Shown here: one piece after another, positions 1 to 14,689 of the stretch
Layout of the letters: each line of letters starts with the position of its first letter
Position numbering within the stretch: position 1 is the stretch's first letter
From: Limnanthes douglasii subsp. nivea
Taxonomy: Eukaryota > Streptophyta > Magnoliopsida > Brassicales > Limnanthaceae
Direction: 5' to 3'
DNA: 64,000 nt
Assembly: GCA_036936605.1 (NCBI GenBank)
Contig: JAUPFV010000004.1
Span: 143,946,973-144,010,972 of the forward strand
Translations under genes and position numbers: made by a program
The notes under the pieces: generated by a model
The model's input: the letters and a program-made list of their open reading frames with translations, nothing else
The model's database searches: none
Told to the model about the DNA's origin: nothing

Positions 1-2420
1 CACCCATGTAAGTAATTCTCTCAAATTATTTGAGAAACATTTTTCTAAGATTATAATGATTGCAGCTCTCCACTATGAAGTTTAATGGAAAAAGGACAGT
101 AAGGCAATATGTTTTACGATTATAATGATCTCCTTTATGTTAGAAGAATTTAAGATTGACACTCTTAAAGAAGTTGTGATAGGTTTGCGTTTCAATCTTT
201 CCTTAGTGAGAGTGTTTAGTAAACTAGCCAATCACTCTACTTAGCAGACACTGAAACAAGAACGTCCTAAGGCGCATAAGTTGCATATGATAGGGTATTT
301 GATAAGAATTCCATTTCAAGAACAAAAAAATCCAAAGAATCAGTTGTTTCAGGTTGAATTTTACTTTTCAAGAGGTCGTGGCATCTTAAAAGGAAGTGTG
401 AAAATAGCAAGCTTAAATAAAAGCTAACAATAATCTCACAAGTGTAGTATTTTCATAATAAAAATTAAATTTCAATTGTAGGAAATACATGGTGGATTGA
501 CACGGTTATGATCAACTATTTTTGTATTTCTATAAATGATACATTAAGGAGCTGAAACCTAGGTTATTGTGAAAGATTCATCCATCAAGTAAAGGGTAGT
601 TCGTGCTTAGTACATATCATTTTTTTGATTTTAAGATATTGATTTCAAATGAACATTTATTCTAGCTGAAAGACATTAATAAGAATTTGACTGTTTCCCA
701 ATAAAAGTAGCCTTAAAATATGTATCAAAATAGTCAAATGACTATTTATTTACATGATACGTGACAAACACTAGGTATTTAACAATGAATAATAACTTGT
801 ATTCATGAAATACTATTGACCATAAAAAAGAAGTAATAAACATACAATATCTGACAAACAACATTCTAAAGCTAAAATTTAGGTAATATTTGACACAAGT
901 ACATAAGTAATATTCTAAAGGAAAATGAATAAGTTTTTTGGTAAATTTTTTATTAAGCCACTTGATTATTCAAAATTTAATACTTGTATCGAATGTATCA
1001 AATAAAATCATACCAAAATGAAAAAGGTCGGGGCACATAAAGTAAAAAAGTCTTAAAATTGATCAATATCGATATTATTCATGGATGCATTCTCTCATTA
1101 CGGGTACTTTTACATTCTTCATGATAAATGAGACACACTATACAATTTTATAGCTTTTAAAGTTGAAAAAAACTACGTAAGAGCATTAAGTTCTTTTAAT
1201 ACTGACTTTGGTGACAAATACTATAATAGATATGACGGTCAAGATGAGTAACATCAATGAAAATTTTCTAAATACCTAGATGAGTGTGGTATAGTTCCTT
1301 AGAATATATTGCCGGGTTTGCCCAACATAAAGGTTGTAACTGAGAAAAAAACTGTACGCTTAATGATATGTTGAGAAGTATGATTTGTCATTCAACTCAA
1401 ATAGTATTACTCTGAGGAAAATCTATCAAATATTCATTATATATTCTCAACGGAGTTCTAACAAAGGCAACCATAAAAACTCCAAATGAGTTTTGGAATG
1501 GGTGCAAGCCTAGCTTAAAGCATTTATCTGAAGTAAAGTCTTGCTTAAAGCACCTAGCTATTATTTCTTTGGATATTTGGACCATTCTAAGGGCTTTTAG
1601 TTTTGTGATTCTTTCAATAAAAATATGTTTTGAAACAAGAATCTTAAGGTTTTTTGAGGATGTTGAGTTTTTGTTTTGGGAGCGGGGGGAGTAATTAATT
1701 AAAATATTAATTATGAGGAAGAATCTATAGAGATTAATAAAGGTGATACAAAGATAGATAAGTCATAAAGGTAACATATCAGCTCAAAAGGAGATTGTTG
1801 GTGGATTGATGAAGAAAGATAAATGGCCCTGGAGATCGACATATCGCCCAACGGAAGATTGTTGGGGGTTGATGCTCAGGTATCAGATCATAGATTTCAA
1901 TGTGAGTCATTGAAATCATTCTAGAATATGAATATTATATTTCATATATAGAGCAAAATCAAATTGTTCAAATAAGTTCAAGATCTACCTCCTCAAGAAA
2001 GTGCAAAGTTAAAAAATAATACCAGTAAGATGATCCATTATAGATATCAAGAATATTATATCTTTAGATATAATGTGTCTTCAAGAATATAAAAATTCAC
2101 GTGGGTAGATTCTTCGTATGTTCATAAAGCCATGCAAAGTTATGATTATCACTGGTGGATCAATGCTACAAATGAAGAGCATAAGTTAATGCAAGATATT
2201 ACAATTGTAAGCTTTTTTTATTACCTTAAGAAGTGAAACTTATTGATTGTAAGTAAGATTATAAAAATAAATGAGATTCTAAAGGTAATATGGAGAGACA
2301 TAAAATGCGACTTCTGATATACTCAAAGTAGAGTAATTGACCTTAAAAAGACCTCATCTCAAGTTTCATGAATGACTTACTTAGAAAAGTCTAAGACTGT
2401 TTAAGTAATAAAGTCATAAA
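1..2420 (+). pseudogene. Degenerate Ty1/copia gag-protease-integrase-RT relic
   Basis: Pieces of a copia polyprotein follow in order on the plus strand, broken by many stops and frameshifts. A gag-like stretch lies at about 70-420 (reading GKRTVRQYVLRL). A protease-start pattern (WWID) is near 490. Integrase runs from about 1060 to 1580, with recognisable blocks YYNRYDGQDE, KYLDECGIVP and TKATIKTPNEFWNGCKPSLKHL. The start of the RT domain is at about 2120-2345 (HKAMQSYDYHWWINATNEE, then DSKGNMERHK). The integrase wording is typical of the plant TNT1-94-like group. No LTR was recognised, and the element runs off the left edge. The order of domains makes the family call firm, but exact limits are uncertain. 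Confidence 0.75.
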
Positions 2421-3405
2421 TCGTCATTCTCTCAGTCTATCATACATGTTTTCAAACTATATTCTCCGGTGTTTGGATATCTCTAATTTTATAAACTAGT
2501 GTATTTAAATTTTATGTCATTTTTGTGATTTATTCACTTGATATATTTGGTTCTACCCTTTAAAAAAAAGTTAGTAATCAAGAATCTTTTATTATTCTTA
2601 AATATGTTATAGAAAAATACTCTAATAAAATCATTACAACACTTTATTTCGTCAATGATGTTGAATATATTTCCCTTGTATATATAATTTAAGCAAATGG
2701 TATCTCTCATTATAGAATACCTCACACACTTAAACACAATGAATGTTTTGAACGTCGACATCTACATATTATAGAAATAGATCTACAATAACTCTTTCAG
2801 GCATATGCACTTTTAAGTTATGAACTTATGTATTTACCATGATGGTTTACCTCATAAACTTTATGCCAAAATCTACCTTGAAAATTTCTTAACTTATGAA
2901 ATTTTTTCCTTATCCTCCCAATTATATAGAACTTATGTTTTTCTTGTCTTTGTGTTATCTCGGTTGAGACCGTATACTATCAAATAATAAGACACCCGAT
3001 ACAAACCATGTGTATTTCTTGGCTGGTATTTTATTATTATTACCTTGATACATCCAATTCATGAACATATACATCTACACAATTCAAACTAATTGAAACT
3101 ATATTTCCTTTAACTAATCTTTATTCGCTTACCTCTTGTTCTCCATCAAAATTGGATTCCAACACCAATTTGAGTTTCCATCTTGTGTTTGATAACACGA
3201 CCTAATTTATCACCCATAATTAATATTCAACAACAATATCCTTACGCCGCCTCCTTACAAGTTCATTTATCCAATCAACTTACTTAACCAATCTTCTGTG
3301 ACTTCTTACTTACATTAAAATAGTTCATCATATTTTTATTCCAAAAAAATACGTGAGCTTTCAAATACCAGAAATGCTTCATAATAAGTACCACTTGTAC
3401 ACCCA
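2421..3405. other. Stretch without recognisable gene
   Basis: AT-rich sequence between two copia relics. Short open frames here have low-complexity composition and match no family I know. It may hold further decayed retrotransposon sequence. Confidence 0.5.
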
Positions 3406-3409
3406 CTCG

Positions 3410-4500
3410 AGCCTCATTCACAACTCACCCACCAAATGACTACTAGATCCGAACATAATATTCACAAGCCTATCATCAAAATATATATTCAGACTCAATT
3501 AACAAAAAGTGATGATCATGAACCAATAACCTTAACCCAAGCCTCAAAGATCATAAGCGACATCGACCCGTATATGAAGAATATGATGCGTTAGTGAGGA
3601 ATGAAAATTGGTTCATAGTTCTTCAAAATAATATCAAAATATGGTTCGCTATAATAGAGTGTTTAAAACTAAACAAAAAAATGACGGCTATTTTGATAGA
3701 CTTTAAGGTCTGACTGATTTCTAGAATATTCCACCAATATCTTGGAATAGACTACTAATACACATTTAGTCTTGTTATCAAATCAACTATTATTGAATTA
3801 TTTCGAGTATATAGGTAATTTTTGGCTTTTTGTTAAGGCAACTTGATGTAAAAAATTAATTTATTGAATGATATATATATAAGAGAATCTATATATTTAA
3901 AACACCAATAGTTTTTGACAAATTTAACCTCTTTTATGTATGCAAACTCAAGAAAGCAATTGATGATGTGAAACAATCCCCTAAGGCATGATATCATGAA
4001 CTCAGAACTTCCCTTCTCGAGTTTCGTTTTCAAAATTTATATGTTGATACATCACTCTGTATCTTTAATACCATTGTTGATAATTTAATTCTCACAATAG
4101 ACAATAACACCATGGATAATCATTTTATTTCCATTCTTAGTCAAGAATTATATATCAAAGATCTTGGTTTTCTCACTTAATTTATGGATGTAGAAGTTAT
4201 CCAAACAAATATGTCTCATTACTCTGATAAAGTATCTATAAATATATCACAAATCTTCTCACTCGAACAATAATTCAACAAGCAGAGATTGTTCTCACTC
4301 TCATACAAAAAAGTCTCACTCTCAATATTACCTCTAGTTATCCTCTTTCTAACCCATTGTATATCACCACGTAGCTGGGAGCCTTCAATATTTGATAATA
4401 ACAAGACTTAACATTACTTTTGATGTCAAAACGTTGTCTCAATGTATGCACGACCTCACCACTGAACATTGATATTTGTCAAACGACTACTATGTTATCT
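3410..4500 (+). pseudogene. Degenerate copia reverse transcriptase fragment (second family)
   Basis: Plus-strand frames read as a copia RT domain with frameshifts and stops. Blocks in order: EPITLTQASKDH and YEEYDALVRNENWF (about 3510-3640), FHQYLGIDY (about 3730), CKLKKAIDDVKQSPKA (about 3930), DTSLCIFNTIVDN (about 4050), then ILSQELYIKDLG and FMDVEVIQTN (about 4135-4210). These correspond to the start of RT, its middle, and the region after the catalytic YxDD. The wording differs from the relic at 1-2420 and fits a different copia lineage. The YxDD box itself is not preserved. No flanking LTR was seen. Confidence 0.75.
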
Positions 4501-4604
4501 TGTTGGTACTATTGGTGATGTCTTGTAAGTTTACAAAGACTCTATTCATAGCTTAGATGCATTCTAATTTATCATAAGATATACTATAAAGTTCTTATTA
4601 TAAT

Positions 4605-4850
4605 TCAACATTCCAACATATAATTACTATCATTAATTACATGTTTGAATATTGACTAATATTTATATTATGGTTAAAGATAACTAATATATTCAAACAT
4701 ATAACTATTCCTCTTAATTATAAGTTACAATGCTAACTCATATTAATATTATGTGTAAAGATAATCAATATATTCAAACATATAAATACTAACCTTAATT
4801 AAAAGTTTGAATATTGACACATATTAATACTATACTTTAAGATAGTTCAT
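4605..4850. repeat. Tandem repeat, unit about 81 bp, about 3 diverged copies
   Basis: The block containing AACATATA, a TTAATTA tract and AATATT recurs with starts near 4615, 4696 and 4777, an 81-bp step. Copies are visibly diverged, so the array is old. Confidence 0.7.
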
Positions 4851-4859
4851 ATTGGTTTA

Positions 4860-7800
4860 GTTATAATTCTATTATTCACATTATATAAATAATATACGAT
4901 ATACATAATTAAATTATATTCTCTCTATTAGCCATGTGGTTTAGTATATACTTGTTTAGAACAATATAATAATTTAACGATTCTACATATATTTTAATTC
5001 ATTATCTAAAACATAATTCTCTCGGTTTTTTTAATGTAAATGTTTTTATTGAGATTTGTATGTAGAAATATTGTTCTGAGATCCGTTTCACAAATCTTAA
5101 GATTTTATATCTATAGAATAACAAATAATGTTTGAAGTCTTGTTAATATCACAATTAGATAATATTTGCTAAAATGATTTATTTTTTATTTTTTTCAAAA
5201 ATATTTGACAACCAATCCAACCTTGAAGACTCGAGTTGTTCCGTTCTTGTGATGTTTATTTTAAAACATATTATCACATCCAATTGGTTTTGGAATGAAT
5301 GATAAGTGAAATAACCCTTAGTCTCGTTACATATAATTGCGTCCATTACTCATTTTTTCTCTTTTGCCAAAACACGAAGTCGTAAAAAGTGATATATTTG
5401 TAGAAGTTATGATATTCTTAAAAACAACCTCTCAGATATTATATGCAAAACTTTTAGAACTTTATTCATGTAGATGTGATGAGATCCGTTAAAAAATATA
5501 CCTCATCGAATCATAACATTTTAGGAATTTTTTCATTTACGTCATATAAAGTTTTTTCCGTTATTCATATACCATAAATGCTTATTTTGAAGCCTTTTTC
5601 GTTCCTTCTCGCTAATGGTTGAGTTTTTTTTATTATCACCGTATAACATGATCTGACAATAATTTTATTTTTTATATTAAAAAAGAACATTAGACTCTTG
5701 TAGTAGCCTATAAGATTTGTTATTTACAATGTAACCAACAAAAACACATCTTAAAACTTTTACACCTAATTTTAATCTTTTAGACATACTCTTACAAAAA
5801 ACCAAAATACCACCACAATTTGAATTAACATATGTTCGGTTCTTTCCTTTACTTAACTCATATTATATATTTTAATTTTCTTAAGAGGAACATAATTAAT
5901 AATATCATATGTTAGTAAAACGTTTTTATTTTACAAATTAACATGTAGTTTATACATAACTAACACAACATTAAATGTTAATATTAAAATGCTATTCTTA
6001 TGACTCATTAATATATATTTTTCATCCTTAAAAGACTTCCAAAGTTAATCGATTATCCAATTGACTTCAATAAAAAAACTAGAAAAACTTATTGATTTTT
6101 TTATTCATCTTCATCGTTGTGCAAGATTTAAATCGTAGTGTAATTGATTTTCAAATTCAATCCTTAAATATTTTACGAACAATAAAAACTCCATATAAAT
6201 GCGTAAGCAAATAAATATAAGTGAATTCATCCTAGTAATCAATAAAGTTTAATGATATATTGTTTATTTCTCACGATTTAAGACATTTTAATTTTCATAA
6301 ATCATCATGGATTAAGTACAATTTTTTTTTTCTACCAGTTAAGATTTATTTACGAATTCTTTTATCATTTTAGTTTACACAATTAATATTTTTATTATGA
6401 AACTATTTTTTAATTTATAAGCTTGATTTGTATTATCATTCTTATTATAGTATGACTTATCTGTGCAAGTCCATTGTATACATAAAGTATGAGACGATTA
6501 TCGTTTCATAATTTAAGTAGTACATAATTTAAAAAAATAGATGCGACGGTTATCGTTTGTCCTGAATGTAGCTGATTTAGAATGAGTTTACCAAATTCAC
6601 ATCTTGAATTTTGGTAGTTGCTACAAAATTACTAGAAACTATACTATTATTCATATTTATTCACATCACTCCAAGTCCAATTTTCAGTTTGGCTAAACCT
6701 AACGATCTAAATTTATCGATATCAAATACGGTACTAAAATATCAGTTTGACCTAACCATTATATATTATGAGATAATATTTTTACAAAATATATTATCCT
6801 CTTTTTAAATTTTCAATTAAAAATAGATTAACTTCAAAACTTTTGGTTGAGATCTTATAAAGTTTTTAGTTGTATTAAATACAAATGAGGACTTTGAGGT
6901 AAATAATCAGATTTTTGGGATACATAAAATCTCATCTACATTTTTAATATATCATACTATACTATATAAATGAATCAGTTGTCAAAATTTCAACCAAATT
7001 GAGAAAAATGTTTGGTTAAATTTTGTACCTATAGTCATAACCTCATCCATTTTTCATTTTTTACAAGAAGTTGACTTTTCTTTACAAAATTAAAACCCTA
7101 CAAAAAACCTTATATTTACAAAATTAAACTTACAAAATAAATATCACAAACACTTATTTTCGTTATATTTTGAACTTAACAAAATTAAACATTATTATTT
7201 TAACGTTAATACCTTGTTCTTGATAAAATAAACTAGTTAATTGAAAATCAAAACTTTATTTAATAAAAGATTAAAATTTGGATAAAACTCAAATGTCGGA
7301 AAATATAAACACTATAATAGAACTCAGATTTAACCAATCATTTAGTAAGTTTTTTTTTTCTGTTCAAAATAGATAACTTCAGGTTTTTTGGTTGAATGAT
7401 GTTTTTCATTTCTAGACCACTGTACTGCAAGTAGATACAACCCACACCGCTAGTACAAACCACTATTATTTTAAGTTAATTGGTAGTATACCGACAATGC
7501 ATAGTGAAAAGACCTAAACATACACTAGCAGTAGGAATCCATTATACATGCAGTACGCACTTACAATGGCTATACTGAAAATTAATACTAATAATATATT
7601 ACCTGCAAAATCAACATACCCTCACCATGTTACATTATGTTACAACTTTAGTAGTTTCTATTGTCTGTACAATAAACGGAAAAAACCCAAGCTTTTTACC
7701 CCTTACCGTGTTCTAAAAGTTATATAAGTTATGCTACAAGTTAACGCATACTGGAAGTACAAAGACATTAAAATTCTAATCAAATCATAACTCACAGATG

Positions 7801-8560
7801 TACCATCCATAATGCGAGTTCAGTGTTGCACTACAGTTTATTAGGCTTCTATGATCAGTTTAATAGTGTAAAATCCAATACTTAGGTAGAATTGATTATT
7901 CATACTCCAACGAAAACCAACGAGTAACATTCCTACTAACATATTCAATAAGTAGCAACTAGTCGTCACAATTAGAAAGCATCAAATATAAGAATAACAT
8001 ACAAAACAACAAAAATATCAATACAAACATTCAATACAAACATCTAATACAAAACCACAAAAATATGTGAAAACATCTAATACAAACCACAAAACATATC
8101 ATCATTAAAAAAATGATGAAAATTTGTTGGTATTGAAACTATGAAAACAATAACAATATATAACCAATCATAGAATAGTAACAGTGATCCAAAAAATGTG
8201 ATATTCAATACTTAACAAAACTAGTTTATCTAGATGTCTAATCATGATGATCTTATGAATCGACTTTAGTACTTCACCATCATTTATCACCTTCAGAATG
8301 ATGATATACCACATATATCAGAGTTGCCAATTTATGGTTCTCGAATATGGTGGATGTAAGATGGTCATGATAAAGTAGATGCATACGCACACTCATGCCA
8401 AACTCCTAACCTATAACAATATCGACGATGATATCCTTTCTTCGGGTTCAGTATGGGTTGTTAAAAAGCAGTTGGGTTATCCTAGATTATAAAGTGATAT
8501 TTTATGTCCATAAATGGATGAAATAAAACCTTCAACAACGATTCAATAGAAAGTAAAAAA
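4860..8560. other. AT-rich intergenic DNA, no gene seen
   Basis: Very AT-rich sequence with frequent stops in all frames. Open frames of 60-70 codons here look like chance frames: low complexity and no domain pattern. No RNA gene, LTR pair or inverted terminal repeat was recognised. Confidence 0.5.
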
Positions 8561-11500
8561 ATTAACCGCAAAAAGTACAAAATAAGAAGAAATATTATAT
8601 ACTCACTTCACTCTCTAGGAGACTGTTGAGAGTGTGATGGTAGAAATTAGTTGGTTGCGTATTCGCAGAAATTATCAACTTTGGCGACCAGCTAAAGATC
8701 CACTTGGGGAGAGCAGAAAAATAACTTGGCTTAGAGGCACAATCACCGGCTCAATAACATTACTTTGTCCATCATCTTCTTCAGTCAATAATGCCAACTC
8801 TTGGTCTCAACCTTCATGATTTGGTGATACACTGTATAATTTAATTTCTTAGAAGTTATAAGAGGCTCGTACTTAAGGGGAGGTTGATAATCGCATGTCT
8901 CAATTTTCTCATACTTAGGAACATAGTTTCACAATGTATCAAATTGATCTCACTATAATTTTCATGAAATTGCAGTACAAGTCTTCTTATAGCTTTATAC
9001 ATTACACCATTGGTTGGTTTAAGATTTGTTTTTTGAGTTTCTTCTATATTTTCACACAACTCTTATTTCTTAAATTTTGGTATGTTAAACTTCCCGATAC
9101 TCTTGTACTTTTTTCTAATTCAGCATTTATATCATCCAACTTCTTATGAGTCGAGGTGATAAATTCTCACTCCATCTATGCAAGAACTCTAAAAATGTTG
9201 TTTGATGATACCCTTGCACACCCCCCATTGAGTTTTGATATTAAAAAGGCCTTAAAAACGTTATTTTAAAGTCGAGTCAAGACTTTCATCTTAGTTTGAA
9301 GCGCATACCTCAGTACCTTTTTAGCCGCCCCTTTGTGTTCAAGCTTATCGTTCAATTTTTTGTTGTCCACTCTATCTACTCGAAGGCTTACGTTTAGCTA
9401 TGTGATATCCTCAAAATTACTCATCAGCAACCTTTAAAAGTGGCAAAAAATCGACCCTAAAAGTGGCAGAAGTCTTGCATATTTGATGTGTAGTAGTTGA
9501 AATATTGAGCAGTGTATGCAATGCAAACGCAAAGACATCAAAATATGTTCAAAAATGATAATGAGTCCAAAACAAGTTTAAACATACCTCTACACCCAAG
9601 TTTAGCTGTCTTATGCGCAAATCTACATATGATAAATTGCTTAACAACTTTCTTCCGATGGCCGTTGCAACAAACTAGATCAGAACCTGAAGAATATGCT
9701 CCAAGGAAATCATATGAGGTTCAGATGCCCCAATCATATCTATCACATGAAGTCTTGGGGTTTTGACATCACTATTTCCCCTAGAGGTAACAAAACTAGA
9801 AATATCCTATAGGGAAGAATGAGTTAGATGTGTCTGCTCAAAACCTTCGGGGTATCAATTCTCACCTTAAGTACATTCAGGCCTAACACAGCTTCAACCC
9901 TAAGATTCTCGAGTACAACTACCTAGAGATCAAAAGTGCTAATATTTTGGTTATAATCATTATAGGCTCTAAGACGTTAGATTCTTCAGCCATTACTGCA
10001 CTATCAAAATCCTTCTGCCATTGTGGTTAATCATTTCTCCATAACTCAAAAGGACTTGGGCAGATATTATCCTATACCGAGAAGCAATTTAAGACAGCCT
10101 CAACATAACATGAGATTCTTATGATTTAGTCAGATTTTATAACAAACCTAGCAACATGCTATATATTATGTTTACTCTTTTAATATTTTGAAATATAGAG
10201 TTTTTTTCCTCAAGGGAGGTTTTGGTCAGCAAATGATTTTTAACAAGGAATGTACAAGGCCAAGATGAACCAATCTAGAGATGGTTTTGAGGTTTTCTTT
10301 GACTAAATTAAGTTCAAGACATTAAATAAAACACCAACGTGTCTCAAAACTCTTAGGATTCTGACAAAAAATAGGTCATGGTACGGTTCAACATCTAGAC
10401 AAGAATCAAGAACATTATACTTCAAACAAAAAGTAGATTCACTTGATTCAGTAGTCTTGGCAAAGAAAATATGACAAGTGTCGCAAATATCATAAAAATT
10501 TTAGTCATTCATCGACTATCTCACAAGGAATAATCATAAACTGATAATGGTGAAATCTATTCAACCAAATTACTCAATCCCCTAGGAAGTATAATCCATT
10601 TGGTCATGACTTAGAAGATATGAAAGAATAAGAAAAAAGAAAACATGCTCAACAACACGATCTGCAACACAATTGTTGTATTAATGGCAAACAATTAATA
10701 AGTATAATTTGTCTCTTGAGTGATATCTTAGCATATCCTTTTAATAGTAAACATGAGAAGCCTGTATGTATAAACGATCTTCTGGAATTAAAAATATAAT
10801 ACCTTGAATTATTCTACTCGTTAGATACAAATTTATACATTTAGATTTATCTGGCATATTTTTTGTACCATCTATAATAAAGTCGAATGATACCATTTTA
10901 ATCTCAATCATTTTTAAATTTAACAAACTTGGATACACCCAAAACAATGAAGATACTAAAAAAATATGAAATCCTAACTTTGATAATGACATTTAGCATT
11001 ATTTTAATTATCTTCATAAAAAATCTGTTATAATATGCTTTAATAATGTCCGATGCACTATCGTTAGACTTATACGGTTGGACTTTACCCTCTTTACTAT
11101 TGTCCTCTTACTCTAAGCTTATTTTTAGAATGAGAAGAAAAACATTTATCTATTTTCATAATCAAATAAATTTTATGTCATTTTTAATGAATAAATATAT
11201 CATATTTCTATTATACAAAACTAAACTTATTATGGTTTGAAATTTTATTTCTTAAAAGGTGTAACGGAACCTAAGTGAAATGTCAAAGAATAATAAAATA
11301 TTACCAAATACACAATATTTAATCTTTGTTATTGCATAAATCAACAAAGAGTTGACTCGTCGTAATACTTAACAAAGAATTCCGGGCCATCACATTATAA
11401 TTAATCTTGGAGAGAAAAATATTTGAGAAAATAATGTTTGTTCACAACCGCATCTGAAAACAACTAAACCATCATTGAGATTAATCTTGTTATTTTGTGG

Positions 11501-12470
11501 TATATTTAACATATACTATTCAACAGTTAATTCTAATTCTATATTACTCTACGATATGTGAACGTAACAACGATATCATGTATAAGTTTTCTCACATTCA
11601 GAAAATATTTATTTGGGCCGTCTTATGCATACAATTATTGGTCTTTTTTGTGAGGAATCAAACTCCTTTCATGTATGACTCACTAGTAAGGATCCCTTTG
11701 CCAATATATCTGGATCATCAATAGAGTTCCTGATATGAACATCTTAAGTGTCCATAAATAACTAGTGTCGAATAGTCTCTCATACTCGAATGAGCGGCTG
11801 TGTTGCATTTTGACACATTATGGATATCTCTAGAAATCTTATAATATTTGTTACAATTTTTAGATTTATGAAAATATATGAGTTTCTTTCAAATTCCAAA
11901 CGTGAAACCAAACAATCTTTGGGTATGTATGATATTACCGATATATACTAATCATAAGGTCCAAACATTCAATAGTTACACGTTATTACTCATGCATCCC
12001 AAAAATCATACATTCTCATCAACACTAACATGTTTTCTAAAACTCATAGGCATGATGACGACATAATTTTACATCCCAAAAACACCGAAGAAACATAAAA
12101 ATATACACATCAACTACACATGCATAAGATAAAGGGGTAACATAACATAAATCCTCAATATATAAAAAATTATTAAAAATATAAGAAAGTTATGATAAGA
12201 ACTAAATGACTTGGTCCCTACTTGAAAGTGCTTTTAAAAGGCAAACTTTGTTCTTAATATAACACAATATGGTCTGTTGCCTTGTTGCCTGTAGGTTGTA
12301 ACTCACTATTGTCATTATGTGATCCAAGACTGGAACAATGTTGCTCATGATTTTCACATATCATCCAAGGTAATGACACGTTATGGCACTGGAAAAATGC
12401 ACCGTAGTGAGCCACGTGAGTGTAGAGTGACACGATACTCATAAATAGAGAATATATATTTTTAACTTAG
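8561..12470. other. Unclassified sequence of mixed composition
   Basis: GC content is somewhat higher than in the preceding stretch, notably around 8.6-9.8, 11.5-11.8 and 12.2-12.45 kb, which suggests decayed mobile-element or LTR sequence. I could not match any translation to a family. Open frames (for example 9512-9766 plus, 10741-10992 minus and 12254-12442 minus) have no recognisable motif and no paired repeat supports an element boundary. Confidence 0.4.
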
Positions 12471-14685
12471 TGTTTCTTCGGTCATCAATACCAAACTTGT
12501 ACATTCATTCATGTCTATATATAAAATGACGTCTAAAACGTGTTATCCAAATTTGTTGAGCCTATAAATAAATCATGTAGTAATAATAATATTAAAAAAA
12601 ATACTAAATCAAAATCATACATGCAATGAGATTTCAAAAATTATAAATATTGAATCATAAATATTTATAACCAAAAGAAGAATAAATTTGAGATGACTTA
12701 ATCAACTTCTAGCCTATATATATATAGGTCTTATACCAATCGTTGATACAATGGAGCCAAAAAAAATTAATACAATAATTTTTAAAACTATATATTTATA
12801 AGAAGTTGAATCGTCAAAGATGGTTTATAATAAAATACTTGATATCGTGACCAATCAAATTTATTGAAGAGATTTGGTGCGAAGGCAATGATAATCCACA
12901 CTACACGAGTGTTTTTTTAGTTATTTTTGTAAGAAGTAGAAGTCAAGAATGATGTACGAATTTTATCTTCAGAAATTTCAAAAATATAACGTGAAGAAAG
13001 AAAAAAATCAAAGACGCGGATCACTTTACCGATGGTTGGTTTGTTTCTCTATTTTGCTAAAAATCTACTCTTTTCGAAATAAGATTACAACTAAAAGCAT
13101 TTAAATTTTTTTCGTATAAATTTCTAAAATAAGATATTAATATTTATATTCATTATTTTTTTACACATGATAGGCTATAGATCTTGATTAATATAATCCC
13201 ACGTAATTGTAATTGTAATTGTGTTTCTAGACGACCACTATCTCACTTTTAATTGACAAAGGGCAAAATTATTCAAAAAGAAAATTAAAAAAATGAGTTA
13301 TTGGTTCAACATTATCTTATATAAGTGAATATAATAATTACAAGTATTTAAATAAATGGGTTTGGAAAATAACAATAGGCTTATGAACCTTGTTTCGGTC
13401 TCTTAGGTTCATTTGACTTAATTTGTCTATAAATAAGCTTTCAAATTATTAATGACAAATTTGTCTATAAATAAGCTTTTAAATTGTTAATGAAAGTGGA
13501 TGAAAACCATTTAATCTTAAAGGTTCATTCTATAGATTAAATTCTAAACATCTCAATTCCCTTTATGTCTATCTCAATATTAATTACTTTTTGTAATACT
13601 ACTCTAATACCATCCAAACGCCATCCAAGCAATTCGAGCGAATAACTATATTGTTGAACTAAATTGACTCTCCCTCAATGTACATTATATTAAATTAGCC
13701 AAACTTATATTCATAATATAATTATTTATAGTACAGATATATATTGTTAGATAGTGGTCCAAATATAATAAATTAACACTTTTATTCGGAATATTTATAT
13801 AATTCTCAATAATTTTTTAATTTTATTCTTATATAATTTTGTTTTTGTTTTGAAATATGAATATTTTCAAATTTCGTTTTAACTACGAAATTTATATTAT
13901 ATAAAATTCATATTAAAAAAATATAAAAAATAGCAAACATGATAAAACTATTTTATAACTTATCATAAATTAATGTTATTTAAATAATTTAAACGAAATT
14001 TGATTTTTAATATGAAAATAAAATAACCTCCCGTGCAAATAATAATTATATTTGAAATTTAATGTATCATTTTCTCATTATATAATAATATATAAACGGA
14101 TAAACTATTATATATTTTATTACGTATAAGTTAAACCAATTTAAATAGATAAATTATTCTCAAGATATTGAATCCATGAAAAGAACGAGAGTTTTATTAG
14201 AGGAGGGTTTCGTCTAACTTAAGATAATATTTTTTATCTCCAAGAAAGTTATCTTCGAGGCATATTTCCCGTTAAAGCTTGAAGTTTTGTTTTTTCGTGA
14301 CTTAATTGGAGAGAAACATTGAGCGAGGCAAGGAAAAGTGATATCCAAATCAACAGAAAACTACTACACGCCATCATCTCTAATTAAAACGAGTCAAACT
14401 GTGACTGGATACAGTCAACAACTCAAAGATGCGTTTGATCGTAATGAAATGGCTCTTCTGCACTGAATAAGATAGACTTCCATGATTTGGAAACCTGCAA
14501 TAGGATACACAATATTCAAGATCCCATATATCCCTCGTGTAACAAGATGATGATATCAAATAAGTCGTATATCGAAATAATGAGCAATCAAAACAAGAAG
14601 TCTTCACTTATACCTGAAGACATACAGGAAAAATCTAACAATATTTCAATATAATATAGCAAGGATGATAAAGACAAACTCTTAG
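12471..14685. other. AT-rich intergenic DNA, no gene seen
   Basis: Long AT-rich runs with only chance open frames. It contains a short TAATTG run near 13205 and the 38-bp duplication listed separately. Confidence 0.5.
13421..13496. repeat. Two-copy tandem repeat, 38 bp unit, with TATA-like core
   Basis: ATTTGTCTATAAATAAGCTT recurs at 13421 and 13459, followed in both copies by AAATT and TTAATG. Two near-identical copies with a 38-bp step. Each contains a TATAAATA box, but nothing downstream looks transcribed. Confidence 0.75.
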
Positions 14686-14689
14686 AGTC

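Noticed and set aside
1397..1585. Minus-strand open frame over the integrase relic
   Set aside because: It is the shadow of the plus-strand copia integrase reading; the translation has no domain pattern.
6611..6808. Plus-strand frame with a hydrophobic start resembling a signal peptide
   Set aside because: AT-rich DNA gives Ile/Leu/Phe-rich frames by chance. No conserved pattern, no splice context.
8634..8819. Plus-strand 61-codon frame with balanced composition
   Set aside because: No recognisable family, no supporting neighbours or splice sites; insufficient to call a gene.
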